Under the pieces are notes generated by a model. The model ran no database searches and was not told where the DNA came from. It worked only from the letters and a program-made list of their open reading frames with translations. Position numbers and translations under genes: made by a program. From the NCBI RefSeq assembly GCF_027744825.2, contig NC_071334.1:43882437-43946436 (forward strand): a stretch of 64,000 nt of DNA. Reading direction: 5' to 3'. This document shows positions 1 through 10,990 of this stretch, piece after piece. Origin of the DNA: Synchiropus splendidus (lineage: Eukaryota > Chordata > Actinopteri > Syngnathiformes > Callionymidae). Each line of letters starts with the position of its first letter. Within the stretch, counting starts at the first letter, position 1.

Positions 1-554
1 GGGTCTGTTAAAGTGGAGCCGTGGCGGATGAATGTTTTGAAACTAGCTTCTATGTAAGACTTGTCAATTCCCAATCCATGGTTTCCCTCAGCCTCATGAC
101 TTTCTCTCCATTTCCGAATCATCCCAATGACTTTAATGACGTTAATTTCACCGATGTATTCTGCAGCTGCTCTCAGTCCAGTTGTTGTGATTTTGCCCCC
201 TCAGTTGTGCCGTTTGGTTTGGTTTTGGTTTTGTGGAGATCCACGACTCGTCTATTCTCTTGCTCTTTCTTGTTAAACTAGTTTTGGCAATTATTGTAAT
301 GGATAATTTCCCTTTATAGTTTAAAAATGCCCGACATTTCTTCATTTATATTTGCCCTGAAACTGTGCATTTCTTCCCCCAAAAACTGAAAAACAATGTG
401 GATAGAAATACAGTATAAAAGAAGCACAAGTACAACGTTGAAGTTTCTGTGTGGGAAGGGCATGTGATCACATGAGCACCTGAAGAAAAGCCATTCCTCG
501 TTTTACTGTAGTTACCGCTGTGTACTGTATTTTGAATGGCATCGTCTTGTAGAC
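1..554. other. Unique non-coding sequence, nothing recognised
   Basis: I see no convincing exon, RNA gene or repeat here. The overlapping open frames on both strands (86 and 73 codons) have unordered composition and no splice or start context. The block ends where the hAT-like repeat starts at 555. Confidence 0.5.
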
Positions 555-800
555 CAGTGTTTGTCAACCTTTTTCAAGCCACGACACACATTAGAAAATT
601 CATTCGAAAAAAAAAAAATCCTGCCAAAGGCACACAATTGTGTTTAGTCAAAGTTCTGAAGAAACTCCCTTAATTTGTGGAAAAAAATAGCTGTTTATTT
701 CAGCTGTTTTCACCTTGTCTGAGTCTTCACCATGAAGCAAACTTTGATGGTCTATGAGTGTCAATAAAGTGTATTAAAAGAGTGAGACTGAATCTACGCA
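555..800 (+). mobile_element. hAT-like non-autonomous repeat, left-end fragment
   Basis: It starts with CAGTGTTTGTCAACC, the kind of CAGTG...TCAACC terminus seen in hAT repeats. It then runs through 'agccacgacacaca', an A-run, 'atcctgcc', and 'gaagcaaactttga'. The same ordered blocks recur at 43160-43500, so the two are copies of one family. The right end of the family (GTGTGCCGTGAGAGG read inwards) is present in the 43-kb copy but absent here, so this copy is truncated or diverged. The right boundary is approximate. No coding capacity is seen. Confidence 0.65.
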
Positions 801-2276
801 ATTTCCTCACGTTGAACGTCAAAACGTTCTAATTGTTCATCATTTAATGTCATCATATTGCACACCGCTATCTCCAGGCAAATTAGTTCAGTTGGATCAA
901 CATCGATTAAAAAACACTCTTTTAGATGAGCAGAAACTCCAACCTGGATGCCCTATTTTCCCATTCTTTTTCAAAATCCGGGCCCTTTTTGTCAATCGAA
1001 ATGCATCATCCTATTGTGTTTATCATCCCCTTTTGTCCAGAGGATTTTTGTCTTTATTTTTTTCTCTACATTACTGTACATTTCACCTGTATAATCAGAT
1101 ATTTAGCATTTGAAATTTAGCAATTGAAAGTGGTGCAGGTTCCATTAAGCAGCGCTAGCATTCAGGCACAAACTCATAAAGAGAGGAAGAAATTTGATGG
1201 AGCTTGAAACTCTGGACATTGAGTGAGTCGGAACACCGTAAAGACTTTACCATCCATCCCTTGTCCCTTCATTTCATTGAAATCCATGTTACTGTTTTTT
1301 AAGTTGGTCAACTTCCCAGTCAGACAGAAACTCCTTGGTGAAGGCAACAAACAACTCATCTGTCAAAAAAAATACGGTAATACAATAACAACAACAAAAC
1401 ATACACCTTCAAAAGTTTTTACCACAAAAATAAAAATGCATTTTGACACAAAGTTATACAGCGAAAAAATCATTATTTGGTGTTTAAGACCAGTTACGTA
1501 ATTGACAGTCTGCTATTTCCTTGCTCTTCTCTGTAAATGGAACTTGCCTGCATGGTCAGTCATACACGCTTTACATGGAAAATTAATTCCATTATTAAAC
1601 ATGCTGCACTTCAGAAATTTCAATTACCGACAGCAGCATGCGGAGGAGAGGAAAAGTTGCTCGGCTCGGCGACTGCGACACATGAATATTTGATCAGGCA
1701 GGGAGTGAAATCGCGGCTTTAAGCTCTGGCCGTCAAGATGTCTGTTCATGGACATCTGGGTAGATGGTCGCTGAAGACAACGTGTGTGTGTACGTGGTGA
1801 GGAGGAGAGCGCGACCAAACACACCAAGTTGGCATCCACGGGATAGTGCTGACAAGGTTGTGATTGGTGCTGACTTTCCTCCTTTTTAGCTGTGTAAATT
1901 GTGAATCTTACACCAACTGGACTTTTTTTATTTTCTCTGAGTGCGATAAACGATTGTGAGGTATCCTTTGGGAAATAGGCAAAGCACCAGCGCTAGAAAA
2001 CAGAGTGGCATGGTTCATCCCTGTGGAGGACAAACACTTACCGCGGTTAATTTCCTGGCTGGCCATTTCCTGGTGTGTATTTTTGCGGAGTTGCGTATTA
2101 TTTCCAATTGGCTAAAATGTCCCCTGTTGCCGTCGAGCCACGTATCGGAGAGTAAAAAAAGGTCAAAGCAATTTATACGTGACACGTGGTGTTTGATCGC
2201 TTTGTCATCGCCTCCGGGGCCGAACCGGCGGTTTCTGCAAATACACACAAATGTACACACTCTCACACGCACAGAC
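801..2276. other. Unique non-coding sequence
   Basis: No recognised gene. The part around 1630-1850 is more GC-rich and contains overlapping open frames on both strands, but none resembles a known family. It could be single-copy regulatory sequence. I see no repeat shared with the rest of the window. Confidence 0.4.
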
Positions 2277-2497
2277 GTTTGTATTCCTATCTTTGTGGGG
2301 ACCGCTCATTGGCATCATGTCTTCCTCAGCTTCTCACCCTTAACTTCACCATCCAAAACAAATGGCTCACCTTAACCAGGACTCTGAACCAAAGTCATTA
2401 TATTGACCCAGTAATGTCTTCATCCTCAGTTTGAGGCTTAGCCAAGTCTTCACAAAGATAGTGTTTTGTCAAGAATTGGTCCCCACAAAGTGGGATA
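2277..2497 (+). repeat. GTGGGGACC-type inverted-repeat element, copy A
   Basis: The left side reads CTATCTTTGTGGGGACC. The right side contains its inverse in two pieces, TTCACAAAGATAG and GGTCCCCACAAAG. The interior has CTTAACC-type segments. Positions 2361-2393 are almost the exact reverse complement of 13331-13363, which defines a second copy in opposite orientation. The element looks like a non-autonomous, foldback or MITE-like repeat of the sort common in fish genomes; the superfamily is not assigned. A short (CA)n run follows at about 2512-2528. Confidence 0.6.
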
Positions 2498-4658
2498 AAG
2501 AAGCCCCCCCTACACACACACACACACCCATCGTTATCAGTCTATAAGAAACATTTTAAATGTACTTTTCTTTTTCTTTTTCCATTTAAAAAGGAAGTCA
2601 AAACTTGGCTTGGTTTACCCAACAAACTGGAAGGCCAATTTGGGTCTTTTGGGTCTGACACCTCGTCCACAAGGAGATAAAGTCTGCACAAGTTCTGCGA
2701 TAGACCACATGGATCGAGCGCTTTCAGTCACTGTATCCGATACATTTTGAAAACCTTAGAAAACTAAATCTTAGCATGTGCTGTAGATCACCTTATGGAT
2801 AGGCTGTAACCGGAATGTGAAGAAGACTATAAGGAGTACAATAAAACCAAAAAAAAATTGCTCCAGGAAAACATCTACTCTGAACAGTGTATTCCGCGCG
2901 GGTATTGTGAAGCGGGCTTTGAGTTGAAGGACGCACACATAACACAGCACAGATACTGTAGGTAGATGTGAAATGATGTATCCTGACATGGTGTGAAATC
3001 GCATGTCTTTTCCATGGTCTACATAAAAAAACAATAAAGTAGTGAGCAAAATCTTCATTGTCTGATAATGGTCATGATCAACATTAAGTTCAGTTCTGAC
3101 ATCTCTGCCACGTATTGGTCGTGCTGAAGCTGGTGGGGCTTCTAATCCTTGCTGGAGCTTCGACTCTCGCTGCTGAGCCTGTTCGAACACAATTTGTCAT
3201 GATGGATGTCCCGACCTGCCGGAGAGTAATTACATTCTTTTAACGTGTCTCTGCGATTACTGCGGCACGGCGTCGTCATCCTCACGTCTGAATTTGCATT
3301 CTGAAGTCACAATGTCTGAAACACAATCCCCAAAAATTGAACTTCATAACTCTCTTGACCTTATTTCTCTACTGGTAAACTGTCAAGAAATCCTGAATAT
3401 GTAAATAATAAATTGATAAAAGTTTTTAAAAATGTAACTGAAGGTTGGTTACCAAACATCCCTCATGAATGGATCGTTTTTCGCCTCTTTTATTCACGAC
3501 GTAGCCTGCTGCCTAGCGCCTGAGCGCCAACCCGCCGTGGCACGCAGAGGTGGGCTGCATTCACGCTCAGCCGGAGATGACTAGAAGGCAGGAATAAAAA
3601 ATGAAGACATGGCGTATCTGTTGCAAGTGCGCAGTAACAGATGATGTTGTCCAGATGTGTCGTTATTTATTTCGCGCATCTGCTTGGGTTAACGGCGACA
3701 AGGAGAAGAAGAAAGAGGAGGGTGGGGAAAGGCCGGGAGGCAGGAGCTGCCTTCCTTAATACCCATCATGCCAATTCCATGGTGATTTATGAGGACTCCT
3801 GCCAAAAGGAGGGAGCAAATGACCTTCACACAGTTATCAGAGGAAGACATCAGCGGACAGGGGTTTCCGTATCACGTCCCACTGGCCCCCAGGGCTGCCC
3901 ACCAGGCTGTGTGTACAGATGTGTGTGTCATTGTGACATTGAGCCGGACCTCAGTGCGCAGCGCTCAAGTCACCTGCGCACACTTTTTGAGAAGGAAAAT
4001 AAGGCGTGGAACCTTTCTGGTCATGCAAAAATAGGTTGTCTCAGCACAACTGAAGAAAGAGTTTACATCGTATTTCAACAGTAGTAAACATCTTTCCTTA
4101 CAACTAATAGGACAACTGGGGTAACTGTTCATATTTGAAACCATGAAATGAAAAAGATTGTCAGCCAGGTATGACTGTATCGCACCCAGATATTAAGGGA
4201 TCTTGCTGTGTTTTATTACTTTCATTTTTAACGTTGCCTTGTTAGACCATCAAACCCAACATCGATGAGTGCTGGTACCTTTCCCTTCAAAGTCCATAGA
4301 ATTGTGGCATCACAGCAACGATTCCTGCTCCGGAATTTTTTGGAATGTCTGTTAAGACTTCACAAACCGGAACAAAATCCCAGACATGGCATTTTGTCAA
4401 TTTTAACTTGCTATGACTTTGAAAATGCAATTATTCTTATCGGAGGTTGGAATTCATTTCAAAGGAAATGACACTGCGCAATGAATTGGTTCTGACTGGC
4501 TGTGATGGCTGCTCCAGGCGCCAGCTCCTTCACTATAAGCAACCTCTGTATTTTAGGTGTCATGAGGTCAGCTTTGAATTGTAGGCCACACAAATTACGC
4601 ACAGTGAACTCTATTAAAGACATGACAACATAAGTTTTATGCAGTTGCAAAATATCTA
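2498..4658. other. Unique non-coding sequence with one unrecognised open frame
   Basis: A 139-codon minus-strand frame at 2771-3190 begins with a Q/E-rich stretch and continues into hydrophobic residues. It matches no family I know and has no clear exon borders, so I do not call it a gene. Positions 3480-3600 are GC-richer. A 147-codon plus frame at 3641-4084 also looks random. No repeat shared with the rest of the window was seen. Confidence 0.4.
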
Positions 4659-4765
4659 CAAGTAACATCCGACCCGGATTGGTTCCGACCAACCGGTCGT
4701 AAGTCGGATTGGACGTAAGTCGAATGCCATTCAAAATAGCCGACGCGAGGGTTATAGCTACTACT

Positions 4766-5490
4766 GTAAGGTAAGGTAAGGTAACTTTATTGTCAAATAT
4801 GCTACAGTACGAGACATATAGCATGGATGAAATATCTGTTCTCACAGACCTGGACACGACATACAATCACAGACGAACATAAAGATCACAGACACCACAT
4901 AAAGATCACAGACAGCAGGATACATGCAACAAAATCGTCACATCAGTCCATCAACCACCGGGAGGAGCACCTAGCTCATGGCAGCATGGCAACATCCTCT
5001 GCCCCTGTGGATGGAGCCAAAAGTGCCTGGTGCAGACCCGGGGGCAGAGTAGGAAGGGAGTTCAGCATCATGACAGCCTGGTGGATGAAGCTGTCTCTCA
5101 GTCTGCTAGTTCGTGCGCGGTGACTCTGGAACCTTCGCCCTGATGGTAGCAGCGTGAAGAGGCGGTGCGACGGGTGGGTGGGGTCTCCTGCGATCCTCAG
5201 GGCTCTCCGAGTGAGGCGAGTCTTGTAGATGTCCAGCAGGGATGGAAGAGGGACCCCGATGATCTTCTCAGCAGTCTTCACCACGCGCTGCAGGGTCTTG
5301 CGGCAGGCGATGGTACAAGAGACGAACCACACTGTGATGCAGCTGGTCAGAACGCTCTCGATCGTGCCTCTGTAGAAGGTGCACATGATGGGGGACGGAA
5401 CTCCGGCTCTCTTCAGCTTCCGCTGTAGTGGTAGATCACTGTGTGAGAGTGAGATGCTGGATACTGTGCTGGCTGCTACGTGCTGCGGTG
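4766..5490 (-). mobile_element. 5'-truncated non-LTR retrotransposon (jockey/L2-like LINE)
   Basis: Read on the minus strand, this is the 3' part of a LINE. It holds the C-terminal end of the reverse-transcriptase ORF, then a short 3' untranslated region that includes TGACAATAAAGTTACC. It ends in tandem TACCT repeats, seen on the plus strand as GTAAGGTAAGGTAAGG. Simple tandem repeats at the 3' tip are typical of L2/CR1-type LINEs. The 5' end fades near 5490, so nearly all of the element is missing. It lies inside a DNA-transposon-like element with TIRs at 4659 and 5545. The exact clade (L2, Rex1 or other) cannot be settled by eye. Confidence 0.75.
4976..5452 (-). pseudogene. LINE reverse-transcriptase C-terminal fragment
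   Basis: The minus-strand frame is open to a stop at 4976-4978. It carries the hallmark order of the C-terminal part of fish LINE polymerases: a TFYRGTIESVLTSC segment, then KTLQRVVKTAEKIIG, PSLLDIYKTR, DPTHPSH, LLPSGRRF and an SRLRDSF segment. These features lie after the polymerase active site. The catalytic palm (the region with YxDD) and the endonuclease domain are absent, so the fragment cannot encode a working enzyme. The frame is intact over about 150 codons, which suggests a fairly recent insertion. The upstream limit is approximate because the frame stays open beyond recognisable similarity. Confidence 0.8.
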
Positions 5491-5559
5491 CATCTGCTGG
5501 CCGTGATCGTAAGTACGGGTGGACGTAAGTCGAGCAGGTCCTAAGTCGGATGTTACTTG

Positions 5560-7385
5560 CAATTATGTGTCTTCATCTTAGACCATAATGGCCAAATATG
5601 ATTTTCAAATAAAGATTTTTGAGGAAGTTGCTGCCTTCATTTGGTCCACACTCATCTGAATTCAGTTTTGGAAATCCTAAAGAATGTAAAGCGAAATCCT
5701 TCATGCAACTTTTACACTCACTACTCAGATGTCCGACAGATGAACAGACCTCAGTCATTACTGCGCTGGATTGTTTTCTGTTTTGTAATGACGTCACTTC
5801 ATCAATTTACTGTACTGTCAAAGGTCCCAAACACTTCAGAGTCATTTGAGACGAGATTTTATTATTTGTCTATTTTCGACTGTCTTTATTCTTCCCACAA
5901 TGGGGAAACATGGCTGCATCCAGTGAAGAGCTGACTGGACCTTGTTTGTGCGAGTCGACCTTGGTCGCTGCCTGGTGCGTGTGTCAGTGTTCAGCACAGC
6001 GGCTGCTGATTCTGGGAGTGCAAGCACATGCTGCTTCTCTGAGAGTCTGCAGATGTTGAGCGTCAATGTGGCTCTGATGGTCCCCTGATGGCTCTTTCAC
6101 GAGTGTTTTCCTCTGTCCTTCATCCGTTAATATGCCAATTCTTCATTTAGACAGAACACTTTTCAATCCCTGTCACGGGAAACAAACAAGGGGCATTTCA
6201 GATTCAATGATTTTTTTGTTCACTCTTATGCTTGCTGAAAATAAAAATATATATCATTCAAATTAACTTTAATAAAAAGAAAAAACCTCTTCTGGTCCGC
6301 AGTCATATTCAAATCATCCTCGTCTCCTTTTTGTGATTGGAACCGAAAGCAAATCCATTAACTAGCGTGTTTGACATGCGGACTGTCTCACTCTGGTCCT
6401 CCTTCCTTCCAGCAGGAAGTCTCTCACCCTTCACACCTCCTATAATTTTTCCATCTTCATCTCGACGTTAAATGAAATCAGATTGTGCCATTTGTCAGAC
6501 CTTTTTACTGGAGGCAGCGAGCGCTCGGTCCACAGATCATGAACTCAATTAAAGAAGGCAATTTGTGTTAAATTTATTGTGCCGAAAGTTCACCAGCATT
6601 GGTGACGTGAGCTCATCAGACCTCACCTTTGCCACCAGTCTGAACCAGTCCAAGGAGAGCATCTTCCGTCCTGCTCCGCTGAGCTAGTGCCCTAATGACT
6701 GACAGCCTGTCTTATCGTATTGAGGAGTTCCATATGGACTCCATCAAAAACGCATTTGTGTAAAGGCATTTTTCAATGTTTGCACCTGCCAAATTCAGCT
6801 AATGTGATAGTCAACGCCGCGCGTTTATAACAGAATGCTTTCTTGGTTGTGACGCGTGGCGTCTCCTTTCACTTGGGACTTAACTCCAGTCAAAAAGACA
6901 GAGCTCATGCTGATCTCCTGTCCACAGTTGAACACGTAAGAGTTTGCTCAAACAATGGGAATGTGAGTATCTCTACTGTACTACAAAGTGCCCTCAATTT
7001 TTGGTGCAGTTTATGCTCATGAGACCATCATTTTCATGGTCTGAAATGTCATTTGGATTCACTAGACTCTGCAAGTCTACTGCTGACTTGTCCTCGTTTC
7101 TTTCCAGCACTTGTGCGAATGCTACTGCCACCTACTGTCTCATGAACCTCAAATTGGCTTTTAATGATGTTTTAATGCTTAATTTTTTGGATTTGGGGAT
7201 TTTATTACATTTCTTTTATCCACATAGTTAGATGTATTTCAAATATCGATGTCAATATTTTTGGCCAAATGGAAAGTAGTTGATTTGGACAGGAGGTGGC
7301 TTTAGAGATACCTGAAATCTGTCATCTCCTTGGTGGAGGTTGTTTAGGTAGAATAAAAACATCAGGCGATAGTCCAACCCAAGCT
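5560..7385. other. Mostly unique sequence with a short LINE-tail-like segment
   Basis: Positions about 5865-5915 (TTCGACTGTCTTTATTC, then 'cccacaatgggga') closely match 10844-10880 and look like a LINE 3' tail in reverse. The rest is unassigned. The stretch 6480-6600 has an even, motif-rich look (AATTAAAGAAGGCAATTTG) that could be a conserved regulatory element, but this is impression only. Confidence 0.35.
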
Positions 7386-7480
7386 CACTCCCATGGCCTA
7401 ATATATTGACATTTGCTGGTGGACTGCTGCTCGGGGGGGGGAGACCAATTGGATGCTCTATTTACCTCATTTGATGTCAC
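7386..7480 (+). repeat. Solo end of the CACTCCCATGG TIR family
   Basis: The first 28 bases of this stretch match 29870-29897 with two differences (both begin CACTCCCATGG and reach TTGACATT). The match then decays, apart from a shared 'gctctatt' piece. The segment therefore seems to be one end of the same TIR family that forms the outer element at 29.9-31.0 kb. No partner end was found nearby. Confidence 0.5.
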
Positions 7481-8493
7481 TTGGTATATGTAGCCCCCCC
7501 AGAAATCCACACAGAAGTTCTTGCTAAACCTGCGACTACAATCATAATTAATTTTCCATTGTAAAGTGCACGTGCTGTAATTCCTTTTTGTGACCTGTAA
7601 TGAAGAAATCCAACTCAAATGTCGAGTTCTCTTCACTTTCCATCCGACGGCGTCTCCAGTCACTGCTCCCTCGCATAAACATCGGAGTTATTTAACAAAC
7701 ACTAAAGCAGCACGCAGCCCAGGAGGGGAGGAGCCTCCCCCATTGTTCCATTTCAAGGCTGTCACTCTGACTGATGACTTCTGGGCCGCACAACGTCCCG
7801 CTCTTTCTTCTCATTGTATTTATGATTTGAAGCAGTGGAATTACAACAGACGTTCGCCTGCGTTTATTCTCAGTCCCCCTTTGACTGTCAGTTGCAAGTT
7901 ATTTCCTTCCTCACAAGGAAATTTCTTCCTTACAGTAAACACATTAAGAGAGCATGCAAATACTGGAAACGCCACTTTCAATAATCGATTTTCCAACTTT
8001 AATGTTTTAGCAGCTACCTCTCGGTTGTGCACTTTTTGCTAATTTGCTAGACTTCCTTTTTTTTTGTGATGATTTCTAACTGTATCTGTCCGTCCTGGAT
8101 CCATCTTTCAAATAAATCCAGTGGTTGAAGTCTGTTTTTAGTCAAATTTTGAACCATCTGTAATCATTTATTATTTTTTTAATTCTGATAAATAATATAG
8201 CTGGCATTTACCACAGTCTGTGTTCATTCAACTTTTCAATCCTTATTTGAGCTGGTATCACACTGCTCAATCAGATCATGTGAACATTACATTCTCTTTC
8301 ATTATACGTAAAATTATTTGGGTCTGCTTTAATACTTTAGCATGGTTATTACTGCACCATATCATTCTTGATGATTTATTACAATTTTTATGTCATTTAC
8401 CCATAATTGCAGCACAATATTTGCTTTTATGTGGAGCTGAAAAATGTAAATGTAATATAAAGGCACCTGACTATCTGTTATTCTCTCTTCCAG
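7481..8493. other. Unique non-coding sequence
   Basis: No gene or shared repeat recognised. The 150-codon plus frame at 7590-8042 has no family signature. The last part is AT-rich and ends in a pyrimidine-rich CTCTCTTCCAG at 8483-8493, the acceptor of the exon candidate that follows. Confidence 0.4.
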
Positions 8494-8621
8494 CTGGGTC
8501 CATACCGAAGCAGACTGAGGACCAGGTGCATGGATCAGATCCTCACAGACATCCGGGGATTCTCAGATGGCTCTGAGTGGTACTGGAGGAGAAGGAAACG
8601 TGCCCAGCTGTGGTTCAAAAG
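8494..8621 (+). CDS. Candidate internal exon, product unknown
   Basis: A good splice acceptor (TTCTCTCTTCCAG) precedes position 8494 and a good donor (AAAAG|GTAAAC) follows 8621. Of the three plus frames only the one starting at the first base is open throughout: 42 codons and two spare bases. The encoded segment has LGPYRSRLRTRCMDQ near its start, then TDIRGFSDGSEWYW, and a very basic RRRKR stretch. The two-base overhang is phase-compatible with the acceptor at 10185, but that site tolerates any frame. I do not recognise the family. A 42-codon open frame is not rare by chance, so the call rests on the splice sites. It could equally be a decoy exon or part of an old repeat. Confidence 0.3.
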
Positions 8622-8984
8622 GTAAACATCAGTGGAACAACAGCATGCTTATTCTCTTTCAATACTGTCATCCACTTATCTGAGGTCATGTCACAGGGTG
8701 GGACTCTATTTCTCCATAGACAGCTCCTCCAGATGTTGCAGGGGAAGGCCAACCATGTCTGACCCATGGTCTCCTAGTGCTACACTGCAGGTACCCCTCC
8801 AAGCAGGGCATCAGGAAGGTCCCCTGCCTCGAGACTACTCTACTGGCTTTTCTAGAAGAGAAGCACCTGTGTTTCTCTGAGCCACTCCCCCAGCTAGATA
8901 CCCAGCTAGTCTCCACGGTCTTTGGCTCTCTACCCAAAATTTGTCACCATAGATCCAACAAGGACAAAATGAACCTAAGAAGAT
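8622..8984. other. Unassigned sequence between exon candidate and hAT repeat
   Basis: A moderately GC-rich stretch with overlapping open frames on both strands. Nothing in it is recognised. It would be intron if the preceding exon is real. Confidence 0.35.
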
Positions 8985-9256
8985 GAAATGTAAAGGAAGT
9001 TTATTGCAAAATATATTTTCAGTATTCCTTCAATGTATTTTGAGGAACAAGAAAAGCACTAAAATGGCCAATGAAAAGAAAAAAAAAGTAGTCTTAAAAC
9101 AAGAACATGCTTTATTTACTGCTGAAATGGTGGTGGGGATTAAAGGAGAAAGAACAAAAAAACATGAGTTATAGTTTTAGTCTGACGTCAAAAGGGCCAC
9201 GAAAATACAGGTATTGGGCCGCATATGGGCCCTGGGCCGCACTTTGCCCATGTCTG
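8985..9256 (+). mobile_element. hAT-like repeat, truncated copy (family of 28251-28679)
   Basis: The segment shares long ordered blocks with 14583-14903 and 28251-28679: 'ggcaat/gaagtttatt', 'gaggaaca', 'ccaatgaaaag', 'cttaaaacaagaacatgc', 'tttagtctgacgtcaaaag', 'gggccacgaaaa', then the right end GCCGCACTTTGCCCA...GTCTG. The left end (CAGAGGTGGGC in the complete copy) is missing. The right end is followed directly by CTGTAGAT, the same octamer that flanks the complete copy. Confidence 0.7.
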
Positions 9257-10184
9257 CTGTAGATTAATGTTTAACTATTTTTACTACACTTGAAACATTT
9301 ATACCCACAAAAAGATGAACTTTGTGAAGGAGTCCAGCCTGGTACATATGATCAATACAGTAGATTGTAGACTGATGTGAGTGCCTCAGCAGTCTAGTTT
9401 GCAGCTGGGTGACTTAAGGGTACCAAAGCTAGAACAAAAGGCGGCTGTGGAGTCCACTTTCTTTTCCACTGGACACTGAAGTATGCTGACAGTCGGTCAA
9501 CTCCGTTCTTACTAGGAGTAGTCTTCCTTCTTCGACTTGAAGATGAAGATTAAAATGTATCAAAGTGTCCCTTTCTTGAGACGTTTCTGTTTACAAGACG
9601 TATTGCATTATGCCAATGGAACGTCCGGGCCAACGCTACTTGGAGGGGCCACTGGCCCAATGAAAAAAAAACAAAAAGACATTGTGAGAAATTGTGTGTC
9701 CAAGCTCAGCTAGTTTGGAGCTGGAGAGTTTAGTTGTTATTTATTCCACTGTACTTCAAAGAAAAAGCGAAAACAATTACAACCAGTGAGGTATCTCTGA
9801 CGTGCGATATTATCTTTAATAACTGTTTCTTTGACACAGTTTTTGGTGTCCTGGATAATTATACTTGTCCATGATTAATGTTTGATGCTTTAACCAGTAA
9901 TTGTGCGTCACTCTAGACAATCTCCAAAGACACTCCGTCCCCACATCAGGAACATGGAGCTCTTTAATTTATTCCCAGACAACATTAATGGAACGTGATG
10001 GTCCATGGAGTTCCTGTCCTTCTAATGGTCACCGCCCTGGTCCCGCTCTCTTCCTCCACTTTAAGGGTTTTTTGGCAAAAGAAAAGCTTCTCATTCCTTT
10101 TGTTTGAAGATATACAGGAGCAGTTTTCTAGTGGGGGGGTTAAAAAAATGTCCACTCAGTGCTGACAAGTTGTTTTATCTACAG
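9257..10184. other. Unique non-coding sequence
   Basis: No gene or shared repeat recognised. It contains short A-runs and ends in TGTTTTATCTACAG, an acceptor-like sequence in front of the candidate at 10185. Confidence 0.4.
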
Positions 10185-10284
10185 GAAAAGATACAATCCG
10201 CAAGCAAATCGAAACAATCCCAGAGCTCCGAAGGGCCACGTACAGCAGTTTCTCCACAGCAGTCAGAGGAGTGATCACACATGA
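10185..10284 (+). CDS. Candidate terminal exon, product unknown
   Basis: An acceptor-like TTTTATCTACAG ends at 10184. In the frame set by the two-base overhang of the 8494-8621 candidate, the sequence encodes a basic tail (KRYNPQANRN, then PRAPKGHV) to a TGA at 10282-10284. However, all three frames are open for 29 to 42 codons here. One of the others reads into IRKQIETIPELRR and ends at 10312 beside an AATAAA. Frame alone therefore cannot identify the true reading, or prove that this is an exon. No family is recognised. Confidence 0.18.
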
Positions 10285-10829
10285 GTACTCACATTTGCCT
10301 TTTATTGGCTAAATAAATACAGGTTGTAAAGTCATCTTTTTCATACACACGATTGCACAATGGCGTTTGAATTAACACGGACACTCTGGCAGACGGCGGG
10401 GCTACATTAAGAGAGAGACCCATCTGGTTGCGTGCGCGAGCGTGGCGCTCGGCGGGCCTCTGATTTCATTATCTCAGCGTGTTCTCCGTGACCCCGAGAA
10501 AAGTGACATCTGATTTACCTCAAGATCAATTTGTATGTAAATCAGTGAGAAACTGGAGGGCCATGGAAAAGTGGCACAACAAAAGCTGTTTGCGGAGTCT
10601 GAGAGTGTGTTTGTGAGTTTGATCGACACACTCGGTCGGTCCCCACGGAGGCGCTAATAGAGCCCATTTGTGTAAGAGGAGCCTTTGGTCCCCACCGCAG
10701 GGTCTCTGAAGACAACATACAGCAAAGTAGCCATATGCCATCATATGTGGAGGGTCAGCGTGTTACGGTGACTTTTACACATCCAGGAGGAGCGAAGCAC
10801 TTCATGCATGTGAGCAGCCCATTTAGATT
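10285..10829. other. Unique sequence, partly GC-rich
   Basis: No gene recognised. Positions 10380-10500 are CpG-containing and GC-richer than their surroundings and could be single-copy regulatory DNA. No repeat was detected until the GATTA repeats before 10844. Confidence 0.35.
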
Positions 10830-10990
10830 AGATTAGATTAGGTTCGACTGTCTTCATTCCTTCCACATCGGGGACATGTTGCGGCACCATACAAACAAGA
10901 CGTTTAAGGCAAACGTTAACATTGAAGACAGACAAAGCAACAAAACACTCAACACTGTAGGAAAAGAACAAATGAGATACGCTTTAAAAC
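10830..10990 (-). repeat. LINE 3'-tail-like fragment
   Basis: Tandem GATTA units (about 10826-10843) are followed by GGTTCGACTGTCTTCATTCC and 'ccacatcggggacatg', then an A-rich stretch with 'aaacaaaaca'-type sequence. Read on the minus strand, this is how many fish LINEs end: an A-rich 3' untranslated region, then tandem TAATC units. A related tail occurs at about 5865-5915. The limits are approximate and the clade is not assigned. Confidence 0.4.

Larger units (their letters stand above)
4659..5559. mobile_element. TIR element (15-bp perfect ends) carrying an inserted LINE fragment
   Basis: CAAGTAACATCCGAC at 4659-4673 is the exact inverse of GTCGGATGTTACTTG at 5545-5559. Just inside both ends are related GTAAGTCG motifs: 'cgtaagtcgg' and 'gacgtaagtcga' on the left, 'gacgtaagtcgagc' on the right. 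The 901-bp unit is therefore a DNA-transposon-like element. Most of its interior is a minus-strand LINE 3' fragment (about 4766-5490), so the original element was probably short and non-autonomous. I could not find a clean target duplication, and the superfamily is unknown. Confidence 0.7.

Noticed and set aside
2771..3190. A 139-codon minus frame with hydrophobic stretches
   Set aside because: Hydrophobic translation is typical of T-rich DNA; no family, splice border or start context.
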